Positions 50,101 through 58,074 of a stretch of DNA of 64,000 nucleotides are shown here, in pieces. This stretch comes from Leishmania martiniquensis (Eukaryota; Euglenozoa; Kinetoplastea; Trypanosomatida; Trypanosomatidae), in contig NC_090141.1 of assembly GCF_017916325.1 (NCBI RefSeq), forward strand, positions 62,001 to 126,000. Direction: 5' to 3'. How positions within the stretch are numbered: position 1 is the first letter of the stretch; each line of letters begins with the position of its first letter. A model generated the notes under the pieces. That model had not been told where the DNA came from. It ran no database searches and saw only the letters and a program-made list of their open reading frames with translations. The position numbers and the translations under genes are program-made.

Positions 50101-50748
50101 CTGAATCGAGTAGCGGCGATACAGCTTCGTGAATGTGTCGAGCTCAGAGACAGCTTCGACCACGTTGGGCACCAGCCGCAGTCCTTGCGGGTTGTGCGTG
50201 CGCAAGAAGCTTTCCAACCGCTGGCGGTACCCTATCTTGTCGCCCGGGTCTACGGTGAAGGAAAGTCCCACCTGACCCATTTCAGTCCCCACGATCCGTG
50301 TGGTGAGCTTGTCTGCCTCCACAATCTCCTTCGCGTTGAGCCGCAGCGGGGCTGACGTGCCCACCACGCGTGTACCATTGCGATCCCCCACGCCCGCACG
50401 ACGATCTGAACGGTAAGAAGAAGAGGGACCTCTGATACCGTGAGTAGTTTCCTTCACCATCACCACCACCTGGAGCTCCGGCACCGCGCACCGCCATACC
50501 TTTGGGCCGCCCTCATCCCCATCGCCAGTGCACCGAGTCGCATCATCCAAGCGCACCTCCAATAGGTTGGGGGTGGTCGACACCACGTCGTCCGTGGTGA
50601 ACGTCGCCGTGGCCACTGGAGCAGAGCAGGCAGACGCACGAAGCACCATGTGCGCCTCCACGACGAACGACCGCGGGCCGCTCTCGCAAGCGGACAGCGG
50701 CACATTCACTACGTTGTGGATAGTAACAAGTATTAGCCATGGTGGCAT
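47149..50748 (-). CDS. B-box zinc finger and TPR protein with kinetoplastid N-terminal repeats (1199 aa)
   Basis: The N-terminal 130 residues are beta-rich (LILVTIHNVVNVPLSACESG). From about 175 to 320 there are three degenerate copies of a pattern common in kinetoplastid flagellar and cytoskeletal proteins: an RL-x2-FL start, a conserved Asn-Pro or Gly-Pro, a WEGREEEL-type helix, and an ending like LVERYGPEPDP. A disordered linker follows. At about 735-765 there is a B-box-like zinc finger (CPVHPDRPVEYYVMESHAFA, then CSRC). An RBCC-like coiled coil (VERTVNALKESMLAYANRLK to about 900) comes next. The last 130 residues contain TPR repeats (RGWALLRRGDVAAAHRAWAA; AHWYARSLQLDPQDRMTAYN). B-box plus coiled coil plus TPR suggests an oligomeric scaffold. 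No RING finger is seen. Confidence 0.85.
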   Translation of the reverse strand: MPPWLILVTIHNVVNVPLSACESGPRSFVVEAHMVLRASACSAPVATATFTTDDVVSTTPNLLEVRLDDATRCTGDGDEGGPKVWRCAVPELQVVVMVKETTHGIRGPSSSYRSDRRAGVGDRNGTRVVGTSAPLRLNAKEIVEADKLTTRIVGTEMGQVGLSFTVDPGDKIGYRQRLESFLRTHNPQGLRLVPNVVEAVSELDTFTKLYRRYSIQNYEERLARFFDVYGPQYKSEIPALLRQWEGREEELMRNLVLDNGPEVTTIDQHQRLTAYLAAYQLDRNSRDVQEILEAHSGKVEASTSVALFSALVERYGPEPDPRTYLFATPRYIPAPSSPPRSRGIPMGALSYDHSHSSLHHGSPSLVRSGAGESAAGAAAPRPCPPTPAPERLYVSVPMSPTPIPQRKAPLETVRSLDRSPSFAVDDAPRQGGPEATMTGDWSERKPVITPKDQVVVSNPALGASRRDVPPVPGSLWQKMCLLLQTQQQDSKPWREHNLFFLDQDEFAATVRALHTFSEAPDGGEVQALVEEWLRRVNQAFRTEALESSDAYYEAAVQDAVRLTGLQPLHLQVVSISSLFHKEQYAGFAAYVEGRSKRAKTERLVLVGDSKRIMDVARFGIHAAVDPVGGSRDALASSSAVVHDPSAAKDGGPFIFLRQPFRHSTEKHSCALLVCDVAVGETYSCPAAMHAPRQGTADFLSKYDSCAYIDEANGPVVAVYSRTQVLPRLILQCIVDPELQPCPVHPDRPVEYYVMESHAFACSRCVVMGAYKGKEVATIEEAAAMARAGLAEVERTVNALKESMLAYANRLKNEESSVPTAPRRLEAEREIDRLQKETEERIRRIRRQVQLEDEAEVSRIHAERIQVQATLEAVDGLGEKLTSALHQRAPVAAVNALQHIQQEGQVEQLMARAQERVPSAPLELVLPLDGPPPTLPPPSSSRPKVRLKGSQAVMGLNESRLPEAAAEDEGESRAPTAAAPPASRAPSSRPTTHASPPPSSLYTQYLSIAGANRKKTSAGAASGSSRAAQANGDSSTVTLTSHPRPVPVTASDKSNRGGEMSSLSSKEALTRGWALLRRGDVAAAHRAWAAVCRAHGTNDVMGTKAHAYIAEAIEKDYAAAAHWYARSLQLDPQDRMTAYNYGVLLEALLDKPQEALRLYDRAAALGDAVAGARARELRSTLAASPGQLSQQTTSTRSVSF

Positions 50749-51449
50749 GGCGATGGCGCTACTGCACGCCCCTCGACCCGCTCGTCCCTCGATTCTATTC
50801 TAGTTGAGATCAGCGAATGTACGCGCACGAGCACCCTTGCTGATGTCACCGTGCACTCTTTATGTGTGTGGATGTCTACCCGTGGGTGTGTCGCTGTGTA
50901 GCGTGAGATGGCGCGCCGTGGCCGTGTGCGCATGTGCCCAGATGACCCTGTAGAAGGAGGAAAGCAAAGCACGCGAGACAGACACCCGTTAAGCAGCTCC
51001 AGTTTGCGTCTGTGTAGGTGCACGGCGCAGCCTCTCACCCCTGCACGCACACAGATGCATGCATCTTTACCATGACGGAGAGGCACGCAACAGAAGAAGA
51101 GTGCGACAGGTCGACAAAGGTGAGAAGCACCCCAAACGGCAGTCATGGTCGCGGGTGGCAGCACTTTCAATGGCTGCTCTTCCCTCTTTTCGCCCTTCGC
51201 TCCCGTCTCAGTGCACCCCCGACCTGTAGTCACGGCCGCTTAACGAGCGGGTGCCTCCCAGCTGCAGCGAGAGCGGTTGAAAGCAAGAAGCGTGAGCAAA
51301 CGCATGCATGTCTTCTTCGGCTTTTCTGTGAATGTAGCGGTAGCGCACCGTCTCACCGTACACATCAGCATCACCATAACGCATAAGCAGTCAACCCCAT
51401 CCTGCTCACACGCATCACTACTGAGGAGCTGTGCAAAGGCCATCGTCCA
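50749..51449. other. Intergenic region
   Basis: GT-rich segment near 50858-50905 and little else. No gene seen on either strand. Confidence 0.5.
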
Positions 51450-54167
51450 CTACGGCTTCCCGCGCTGCCCCTCTGGAGAGAGGTTCCGGCCGACTGCCTT
51501 ACCAAAGCCTCCCACCTTCGCTCCAGAGCGAGCACTCTCGCGGGCGTCGCGTTCCTTCGCACGGAACATCGCATCCACTTTCTTCTGATTCAGCTCCGAG
51601 TCTGTCGGCACCCAGAAGAAGGGCTCCTTCTGCGCCTTCACCTTGCGGAAGTTCGGCTCCCAGTCGAAGGAGTTCAGCTTCACGTGGTAGTCGATCCGCT
51701 CCCTCTCCCAGTTATCCCACTTCAGGAATACCTTTTGCTGGTCGTCGTGATCCATGGCGCCGGTGGCGGTAAGGTTGTGCATGTGGGTCATGACGTCCAT
51801 GTCGTTGAGCACCTTGCCAGGGCCCTCGAGGTCTAACTGCGAGCATAGAAAAGCAATCTCCTCGCAAATATTCTCTGTGTCGCCCCAGAAGTAGTGGCCG
51901 CCGCTTCGCCGCAGCCGCAGAACCAGCGGACGAGCCACTGGGTCAACGTCCTTGCGGGCGCGCTGCTGCCGTAGCTTTGCCACGTACTTAAGCGCATTCC
52001 ACGCCGGAACACGGTCGTCATCGAGGCAGGCCGATATCATCATGCCAGGGTATGTCACACGGTCGTTCACGTTGTGGTACGGATCGTACTGCTTGAGCAA
52101 GTCGAGGTCTCTCTTGCTGTTGAGCGGGTCACCCCAGTCCTCGCGCTCGGCGACCGACAGCGGAAGTTCGGGATCGCTCATGGTGCTAATAATATCGAGG
52201 AACGGCGACCGCATCAGCACATTGCCGAACAGTCCACACCCCCGCATGTTCATGGCTGCCGCGATCGGTACACAGCCAGCACTAGCCCCTGCAGCCACCA
52301 TTAGCTCCGGCTTCGTGTAGCCCATCTCTACCATGTGCTCGCAGCAGGCGATGAAGTCCTGGATAGACTTGATTTTGTTCTCTCCTTTCCCTAGCTGAGC
52401 CCAGTTCGGCAGCTCACCGCCGCCACGAACGTGCGCGAAGGCGATGGTCCAACGTCGCCGCAGCATCCACATGTACGGGGCGAGTTGAAAATGCATCGAC
52501 GGAACTTCACCGTAAGAGCCGTACACGTAGATGAAGCAGGGCTTGGGTGTGTTGGGCTGCGCCTCGAAATCCGTCGCTTCCTGAATGAACGCGTCGCGGC
52601 GCTGGCATATTGTGATTGGAATCTCCGTCTCGTCCTCTGAAACGCAGACGTCGCGGTAGATGCTGTATGGCCACATGTAATCCCACGGCGTGAAATGCTC
52701 AGACTGGCGTTGCGTGAAGAGCGCCTCAGGTGCGCACAGCCTTGCCTGGCTGGAGGTGATGTCTGAGTTGAAATTGAAGACGCAGTCGCGTGGCGGCTGG
52801 ATGAGGCTGCTGTAGACAAAGCTCATCGACTCCTGCCCAAAGTTCTTGTTCAGGCCCGGAGTCACTGTGCTTAGCGGGGGAAAGTGCAGCACCAAATCCT
52901 CGCCCCGTGGCGTCCGCGCAGCGGCGTCGAGGCCGCCGTCGCACCTGATGACACGGATGTGCTGGATGCGCTCGAAGGCGAAGTGCGACTCGTACAGGAT
53001 GATGCGACCATTGAAGAGATCAACGTCAGTGATTTGCACGTTGTCGCGGTGGGGAACGAGCTCTTTCCATTCCGTCTCCTTCCCATAAGTCAGCGCTACC
53101 TCGTCACGAATGTACACTACACGGTAGTTCGGCCCATTGTCAGATGTTACCATGACAAAGTTGCCGTTGTAGTGATCCAGCCAGTTCCACACTGACTTCC
53201 CCGCAACTTCGACCGGCTTGCCCACCTTGAAGAAGGATTTGAGAGGGGATGGAATAACAGGGAAGGACGCGGGCACGACTAGCGCATTGCAACGCACCTT
53301 CGAGTCGGAGGCTATCGTAATGTACTTGTTATCCTTCGTCTTGCGCACATCCACAAAAAACTCCTCGTCCTCGTCACGGTAAATCTCTATCGGCGGCTCC
53401 AATATGCCAGGTCGTATTTCCTGCATCATGACGCGGTGGGGCCGGTTTAGCTCGTTCGACTCCGTGTAGAAAAACTGGTTGCCGGAGCCGAACTCGATGC
53501 TGACGATGTTCGTCCCGCGAATCACGTGGAACAGACTGGCGTTGTCAATACTGCGAATGTGGCACAAGTACCTATCGCCGCCCTCCACCGAAAGTGTGTA
53601 TGCGAGGTAGCGGCCGTCTTCGGAGACTCTGCAGACGCCGATGGAGCAGTCCTTGTAGCCAAAGTGCTGCTGTAAAAGGAGAGGGTTGATAAGTTCCTCT
53701 GCCAGGAGATCCACTTCGCCGAGTCGCTTGCGGTAAAACCCTATCGCATTCGAATCGTGCCCAGGAACGACACGGGTAAAGTACACGTGGTCGCCGATGC
53801 GCTCCTCACCTTTGTCGTACCCGCCCTCACGGCTGCTCACAACGACCTTGGCATCCAGCTCCGCCCACAAACGGCCCTTCGAATGTCGAAAATCAAACTT
53901 GCTGCTAATCAGTGAGAAGTGCTGCATCTCTTTGTTCGCGTAATCTTGAGTGCTCCGATCAAACAAGTCTTCCATGTAGCGGAATGGGTCAGGCTTCTGG
54001 GCCTTTCCATGCAGCTCAAGACTCTCGGGCTTCTCGATCGGCAGTGGCCCGTCCAGCATAGGAAGTGGGCACGAACTACGAATTTGTGGGCACCATCTGT
54101 TGACCACCTTCCGCGATAAAGTGTAGACCACATTGGATGTTGGTATCCATGGAAAAATTGCAGCCAT
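51450..54167 (-). CDS. Oligopeptidase B-like serine peptidase (S9A family)
   Basis: This 905-residue protein has the prolyl-oligopeptidase layout: an N-terminal beta-propeller (about 40-500, with repeats such as VSEDGRYLAYTLSVEGGDRY) and a C-terminal alpha/beta hydrolase domain. The catalytic residues are visible in order: Ser in AAGASAGCVPIAAAMNM (near 629), Asp in SACLDDDRVPAWNALKY (near 715) and His in RRSGGHYFWGDTENICE (near 757). Other family motifs are PCFIYVYGSYGEVPSM and RRRWTIAFAHVRGGGELPNW. The nucleophile region is GASAGC rather than the GGSAGG usual in oligopeptidase B. It is longer than classical oligopeptidase B (about 730 residues), with a C-terminal extension that ends in a Lys/Arg-rich tail. 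The start is the first ATG; the frame upstream opens only with GTG. Confidence 0.93.
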   Translation of the reverse strand: MAAIFPWIPTSNVVYTLSRKVVNRWCPQIRSSCPLPMLDGPLPIEKPESLELHGKAQKPDPFRYMEDLFDRSTQDYANKEMQHFSLISSKFDFRHSKGRLWAELDAKVVVSSREGGYDKGEERIGDHVYFTRVVPGHDSNAIGFYRKRLGEVDLLAEELINPLLLQQHFGYKDCSIGVCRVSEDGRYLAYTLSVEGGDRYLCHIRSIDNASLFHVIRGTNIVSIEFGSGNQFFYTESNELNRPHRVMMQEIRPGILEPPIEIYRDEDEEFFVDVRKTKDNKYITIASDSKVRCNALVVPASFPVIPSPLKSFFKVGKPVEVAGKSVWNWLDHYNGNFVMVTSDNGPNYRVVYIRDEVALTYGKETEWKELVPHRDNVQITDVDLFNGRIILYESHFAFERIQHIRVIRCDGGLDAAARTPRGEDLVLHFPPLSTVTPGLNKNFGQESMSFVYSSLIQPPRDCVFNFNSDITSSQARLCAPEALFTQRQSEHFTPWDYMWPYSIYRDVCVSEDETEIPITICQRRDAFIQEATDFEAQPNTPKPCFIYVYGSYGEVPSMHFQLAPYMWMLRRRWTIAFAHVRGGGELPNWAQLGKGENKIKSIQDFIACCEHMVEMGYTKPELMVAAGASAGCVPIAAAMNMRGCGLFGNVLMRSPFLDIISTMSDPELPLSVAEREDWGDPLNSKRDLDLLKQYDPYHNVNDRVTYPGMMISACLDDDRVPAWNALKYVAKLRQQRARKDVDPVARPLVLRLRRSGGHYFWGDTENICEEIAFLCSQLDLEGPGKVLNDMDVMTHMHNLTATGAMDHDDQQKVFLKWDNWERERIDYHVKLNSFDWEPNFRKVKAQKEPFFWVPTDSELNQKKVDAMFRAKERDARESARSGAKVGGFGKAVGRNLSPEGQRGKP

Positions 54168-54908
54168 GATCCCCACCCGCCCTGCGCCTTGCAGCCGCGC
54201 TGGCCTCAGGAGAGCTGCTATTTGTTCCGTGTGAGCGAAAGGGAGGCCGCGGCCCACGGACGGTTGTGATCACCTTGCGAATACCGAATTGGCAAAGAGG
54301 CAGAGGCCGCGCCACAAGAGGCAAACAAGCAGAGGAGCCCGAGAGAGGAAAAAAGGTGAAGCGAGGAGAAGTGAACAAGAGAGGTCGGCTCAGTAACCCT
54401 ACAGGCTTTGTGTGGTGCGCAGTCACGCAGGTGTCCGGCGTTATGACGCTCGAGTTGACCACGAGCATTAGCCAGTGACTACTGAAGAGCGCCACACAGA
54501 GAAAAGAGGCTGCACGCTACGTGCATTCCTTGCGGAGTTACATCACTACCCTGAGATTGAAGGAGACTCCAGCGCTCGGCGGTCCTGCATCAAAACAGAA
54601 AGGCAGCCTGCTCTGACTTTCTCTTACTGGCTATTTCATCTGGGGCGCCGCACAGTATATTGCCAACAACTTCATGCTTTCCACCGCCCGTGTAGTGAGC
54701 CGTCCGAAGCACAGCCGAAAAGAAGTTTAGTTCTCAGATAATATACAGAGCTATCAATGCGGCACTGATATTCCACTCTTTTTTTTTCGTGATAGTGAGT
54801 CGGAGATCCCTTAAACAGGTGGTGTGCAGTACGTGCATGCACGCACAGACAAGCGAACACGAAGACCGAGGATCAGCACAGAACTGCTGCGGCAAAAAAA
54901 AAACTCTG
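54168..54908. other. Intergenic region
   Basis: A purine tract at about 54335-54375 on + is the likely splice signal for the peptidase. The region beyond about 54.5 kb becomes less GC-rich. No gene seen. Confidence 0.5.
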
Positions 54909-56132
54909 CTACTTCTCCTTTTGGGCCTGGATGTTGATCTTTAGCTGCGATCCGGCAGAAATGCCTGCGATGGTACTGCAATCCTGCTTGTTAAACTTGG
55001 GCAACCAATTCAGCCTAAACCACTCAATCGTATCGTTCCAGCCATCCTCAAAGGGAATTACCGGCTGATATTTGAGATCGTTCTCGGCTGCGTCGATCCG
55101 AAACCAGCGATTCATCGTGAGAAGAAAAACGTTAAAGACGTTGAGCTTGAACGTCGTATTCATGATCCACCCGGCCAGTTCCGCGAAAAGCGCTGCAATG
55201 TAGAGAAACCAGAATGGGTAGTGAGCTTTCTTCATGATAGATGCAAACCCCATGCCCACAATGGCCTTGTCAAGCTCCTTCCAGAAAAAACAGTACGCCG
55301 CCGGCTCGGGATGTGTGTTGGCATCGGTCACAATGTAGAACCGTCCGAGGTATGGTGAATCCTTGTACAACTGTTTCTCCGCAATGATGAGGCCATGGCA
55401 ATAGTTGTCCACGTGGCTGAAGCAGATGCGGTTGTCACCTTTGCCAAAGACGCGCAGTTTACCTGTACCGGCAGCCTCCAGCATGTTCGGCAAAAACAGG
55501 TTGTCTCGTGGGCCATATACCTGATGAGGAGCGACCGCAATAGACCAGAAGTTGTCGTCGATCGACTCCCTCGTCGCCATTTCGCCCTCAGCCTTTGTCT
55601 GTGCGTACACTTGCATGTAATGCTCGAGCGGCAATTTTGGCATTTCGTCCTCTGTAAGGCCGTCGACGTTCGGGCGGTGGAAGAGAGTACCCTTGAATCG
55701 AGTTGACGGTGATGAGCTGAAAATCATCTTCTTTACTCCGTGCTCTTTGCATGCGCGGATTACGTTCATTGTCCCCCCATGATTGACGCGTTTGTACAAG
55801 GTGCGAGGGTGGAAAGGCCCTACAGCAGCAGCGAGGTGCCAAACGCAGTCACTCCCTTTGACGGCTGCCGAAACATCAGAGTAGGACGTGATATCACCTA
55901 CAACGTATTCGATCGACGGGTGGTCCCAGACACCGACAGCCTTCTCTTTGGGAACGATATCGAAGCAGAGAACCCTTTCGGCCCCTCGCTCTATAAGCAT
56001 CTCCACCAGACGAGTCCCTACAAACCCCGTTCCCCCTGTCACCACGCACTTCTTTGGAACCTCGGGATAGCTCTGGTTGGCTGCCCTCTTTTGCTGAGGT
56101 GAAAGCAGCGGATTCAGTTCTTTCGGTGGCAT
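54909..56132 (-). CDS. NSDHL: NAD(P)-dependent sterol dehydrogenase (NSDHL/ERG26-like)
   Basis: This 407-residue protein belongs to the 3-beta-hydroxysteroid dehydrogenase branch of the extended short-chain dehydrogenases. By homology it oxidises 4-alpha-carboxysterols with decarboxylation, in the C4-demethylation step of ergosterol-type sterol synthesis on the ER. The Rossmann nucleotide-binding motif is CVVTGGTGFVGTRLVEMLIE at about 31-50, and an acidic residue ends strand two (VLCFDIVPKEK). The catalytic Tyr-x3-Lys is in YAQTKAEGEM near 178, preceded by MIFSSSPSTRF. A hydrophobic segment near 305-330 (FWFLYIAALFAELAGWIM) probably associates with the membrane, as in NSDHL. The start is the first ATG; the longer frame starts with GTG. 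Base composition is less GC-rich than in genes to the left. Confidence 0.93.
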   Translation of the reverse strand: MPPKELNPLLSPQQKRAANQSYPEVPKKCVVTGGTGFVGTRLVEMLIERGAERVLCFDIVPKEKAVGVWDHPSIEYVVGDITSYSDVSAAVKGSDCVWHLAAAVGPFHPRTLYKRVNHGGTMNVIRACKEHGVKKMIFSSSPSTRFKGTLFHRPNVDGLTEDEMPKLPLEHYMQVYAQTKAEGEMATRESIDDNFWSIAVAPHQVYGPRDNLFLPNMLEAAGTGKLRVFGKGDNRICFSHVDNYCHGLIIAEKQLYKDSPYLGRFYIVTDANTHPEPAAYCFFWKELDKAIVGMGFASIMKKAHYPFWFLYIAALFAELAGWIMNTTFKLNVFNVFLLTMNRWFRIDAAENDLKYQPVIPFEDGWNDTIEWFRLNWLPKFNKQDCSTIAGISAGSQLKINIQAQKEK

Positions 56133-56721
56133 TCGGGATACTAGAAAAGTCTCCGCTTGGGTAACAGCTGTTAAAAAACCTTTTGATGGGCCACAACACA
56201 CCTACTGTTGTGCAAGAGATGGAAAAAATGCTAACAAAGAGTATTAGCGCCGGGGAAAATCAAGCGCCCCGGGGGGAAAGAAACTAATCTATGACTGCTC
56301 TTTCGTCAAAAATAAAATAGCTCTTCTTTAGAAATTTGCGAATCTGGTTGTAGGTAGAGGGAGGGAACTTGAATGAGCATGCGTACCATGTAAAGAAAGC
56401 AAGGAACATTGGCGCTAAAAGAACCTATAGAAGTAAAAGCACCCGTGTCACTATTGTTTGCGGCGCAATGCAAAAAAGTGAAAAGGCCGCGTTGTGTCAA
56501 GCGCCTTCTACAAGGCCCTCTTCGCGCCACTTGGCTGCCCTGTGCTCACTAGTCATACGGGAAAAAGCCCCGGTATCATTTTGTTATGTATACATATATA
56601 TATGTGTGTAGATAGCTATAGATATATAGATATATGTATGTGTATATACGCATATATATATATATATAGAATTACACCAAAAATGGAGTAATTTGTACTG
56701 TCAACAAAACTGAATCGAGCG
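56133..56721. other. Intergenic region with AT-rich microsatellite
   Basis: Just upstream of the dehydrogenase start the transcript strand has a pyrimidine tract (purines on + at about 56212-56235). At 56585-56670 a compound TA/TG/GATA microsatellite is the most AT-rich stretch of the window. No gene seen. Confidence 0.6.
56585..56670. repeat. Compound TA/TG/GATA microsatellite
   Basis: About 86 bases of interrupted TA, TG and GATA units, ending in a TA run at about 56652-56667. Unlike all other microsatellites in the window, which are CA/GT. Confidence 0.9.
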
Positions 56722-58074
56722 TCATACCGTATCCTCCCTCCACTTACAACACAGTCTTTCTAGTGTCACTAATGCATCAGTGTCTCTTTTTTCAAGCATG
56801 TTGGTCACTGCAGACTTGACAGGAATAAAGCACGGCCCGTCTGCAAGTGAAGTGCCTCGCGTCCTTTTTCGGTTAAAGAGCATATCACGGCGCCTGGAGG
56901 CGGAAATGCCGCTTTGAAAATTTTTGCTGGTTGGCACAAAAATACAATCTCGGCACAGGTATGCTAGTTGGTCAAAATCGCGACAAGAGCTGGTGCCCAT
57001 AAAGTCAATCTCATTCGGGATGCTCTCGATCAGCTGCTCCTTCACGTATTCTGCGCGTCGCAGAGTCAACGACTTTTTTCCCTCCGCCCCTGACCCCGCA
57101 CTGTACTCCGTAGCGAAGCAGGCGCCGATCTCGCATTGCTCGTCCTTTATCCCATTACCCATTAGAAAGGGCATAACGCGTGGGTCGATGAGCGGCACTG
57201 TGTCCACAGAAGATGAAACAGACCTCGGACTCACTGATAGACACAACGAGCAAATGTCCAGAAGAGGAGATAGAAGCTCGCTGTAGCTTACTTTGCGCTC
57301 ATCAAGTTCAATCAGACGCTCTGACCAGCGTGAGCTGCAGAGGAATAATGAGAGGCTTCTGTATTCGGGTATATTCAAGTAGTCGGTAGCAACAAGAAGG
57401 CACCAAAGCGTGAGCAGAAAAACCCTCCCAGAGAGCCAATCGCACAAGGGGTCGTCCCAAAGAATGCAAACTTCTCCTCTGGTTTGCTTCGCGAGTTCTC
57501 TCGGGTGGGGGATTATTGTGCACTTTGGAAGCACAGTATTCAGAAACGTGCGTGCGGTAGATGCTACCGCACCAGACTCCTTCCCATCTGTATAACTACC
57601 GATTACCGCTATTCTCAAGATCCTTTGGGCGGCCTTGATGTATTCAATATTTTGCTCAGGAGCAGAATTCTTGGGTAGCAACATTTGAATCGGTACCTGT
57701 GTGCTGAGTGGTACCGCAGTCTGGGTGCTGCTCCCATAACAGCTGGGCTGCTGGAATAGGCATCGCCGGTCCCTTGGCTTGGGGTACATAGAGCTCAACA
57801 ACTGGACGGCGATAGCTTTTGCTGATGCTGTAGCGAGCGCGCAGGCGCTCGTGTGTTGATTCAAAAGTTCCCATATAGGCATGCAAGAAACTGTTGCGAG
57901 GGCCGATCCACCTGCACTGCTCATTGGAAGCTCGCACCATACATGCTGCACAAATCGTTGATAGGTCGCACTAATTTTATCGCTCATCGCGTCGATAGAA
58001 AGACTACTAGAGGACGCCAGCACATCCTCGACGTCATCGATGCAAGTTTTCGCTTGATCCTGAAGATGAGACAT
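56722..58074 (-). CDS. Hypothetical protein (450 aa), first gene of the minus-strand unit
   Basis: A clean 450-codon frame starts at ATG 58074. It is not low-complexity and has a balanced composition with many Cys, Leu and Ser, typical of a folded protein. An alpha/beta-looking core is present at about 145-220 (RILRIAVIGSYTDGKESGAV; TRGEVCILWDDPLCDWLS), followed by hydrophobic helices (RVFLLTLWCLLVATDYLNIP). The C-terminus has EYVKEQLIESIPNEIDF and a Cys-rich strand (RDFDQLAYLCRDCIFVP). No nucleotide-binding or catalytic motif is certain. No family is recognised. Codon use is less GC-biased than in the genes to the left. Being nearest the strand switch, it would be the first gene transcribed leftwards. 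Confidence 0.85.
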   Translation of the reverse strand: MSHLQDQAKTCIDDVEDVLASSSSLSIDAMSDKISATYQRFVQHVWCELPMSSAGGSALATVSCMPIWELLNQHTSACALATASAKAIAVQLLSSMYPKPRDRRCLFQQPSCYGSSTQTAVPLSTQVPIQMLLPKNSAPEQNIEYIKAAQRILRIAVIGSYTDGKESGAVASTARTFLNTVLPKCTIIPHPRELAKQTRGEVCILWDDPLCDWLSGRVFLLTLWCLLVATDYLNIPEYRSLSLFLCSSRWSERLIELDERKVSYSELLSPLLDICSLCLSVSPRSVSSSVDTVPLIDPRVMPFLMGNGIKDEQCEIGACFATEYSAGSGAEGKKSLTLRRAEYVKEQLIESIPNEIDFMGTSSCRDFDQLAYLCRDCIFVPTSKNFQSGISASRRRDMLFNRKRTRGTSLADGPCFIPVKSAVTNMLEKRDTDALVTLERLCCKWREDTV

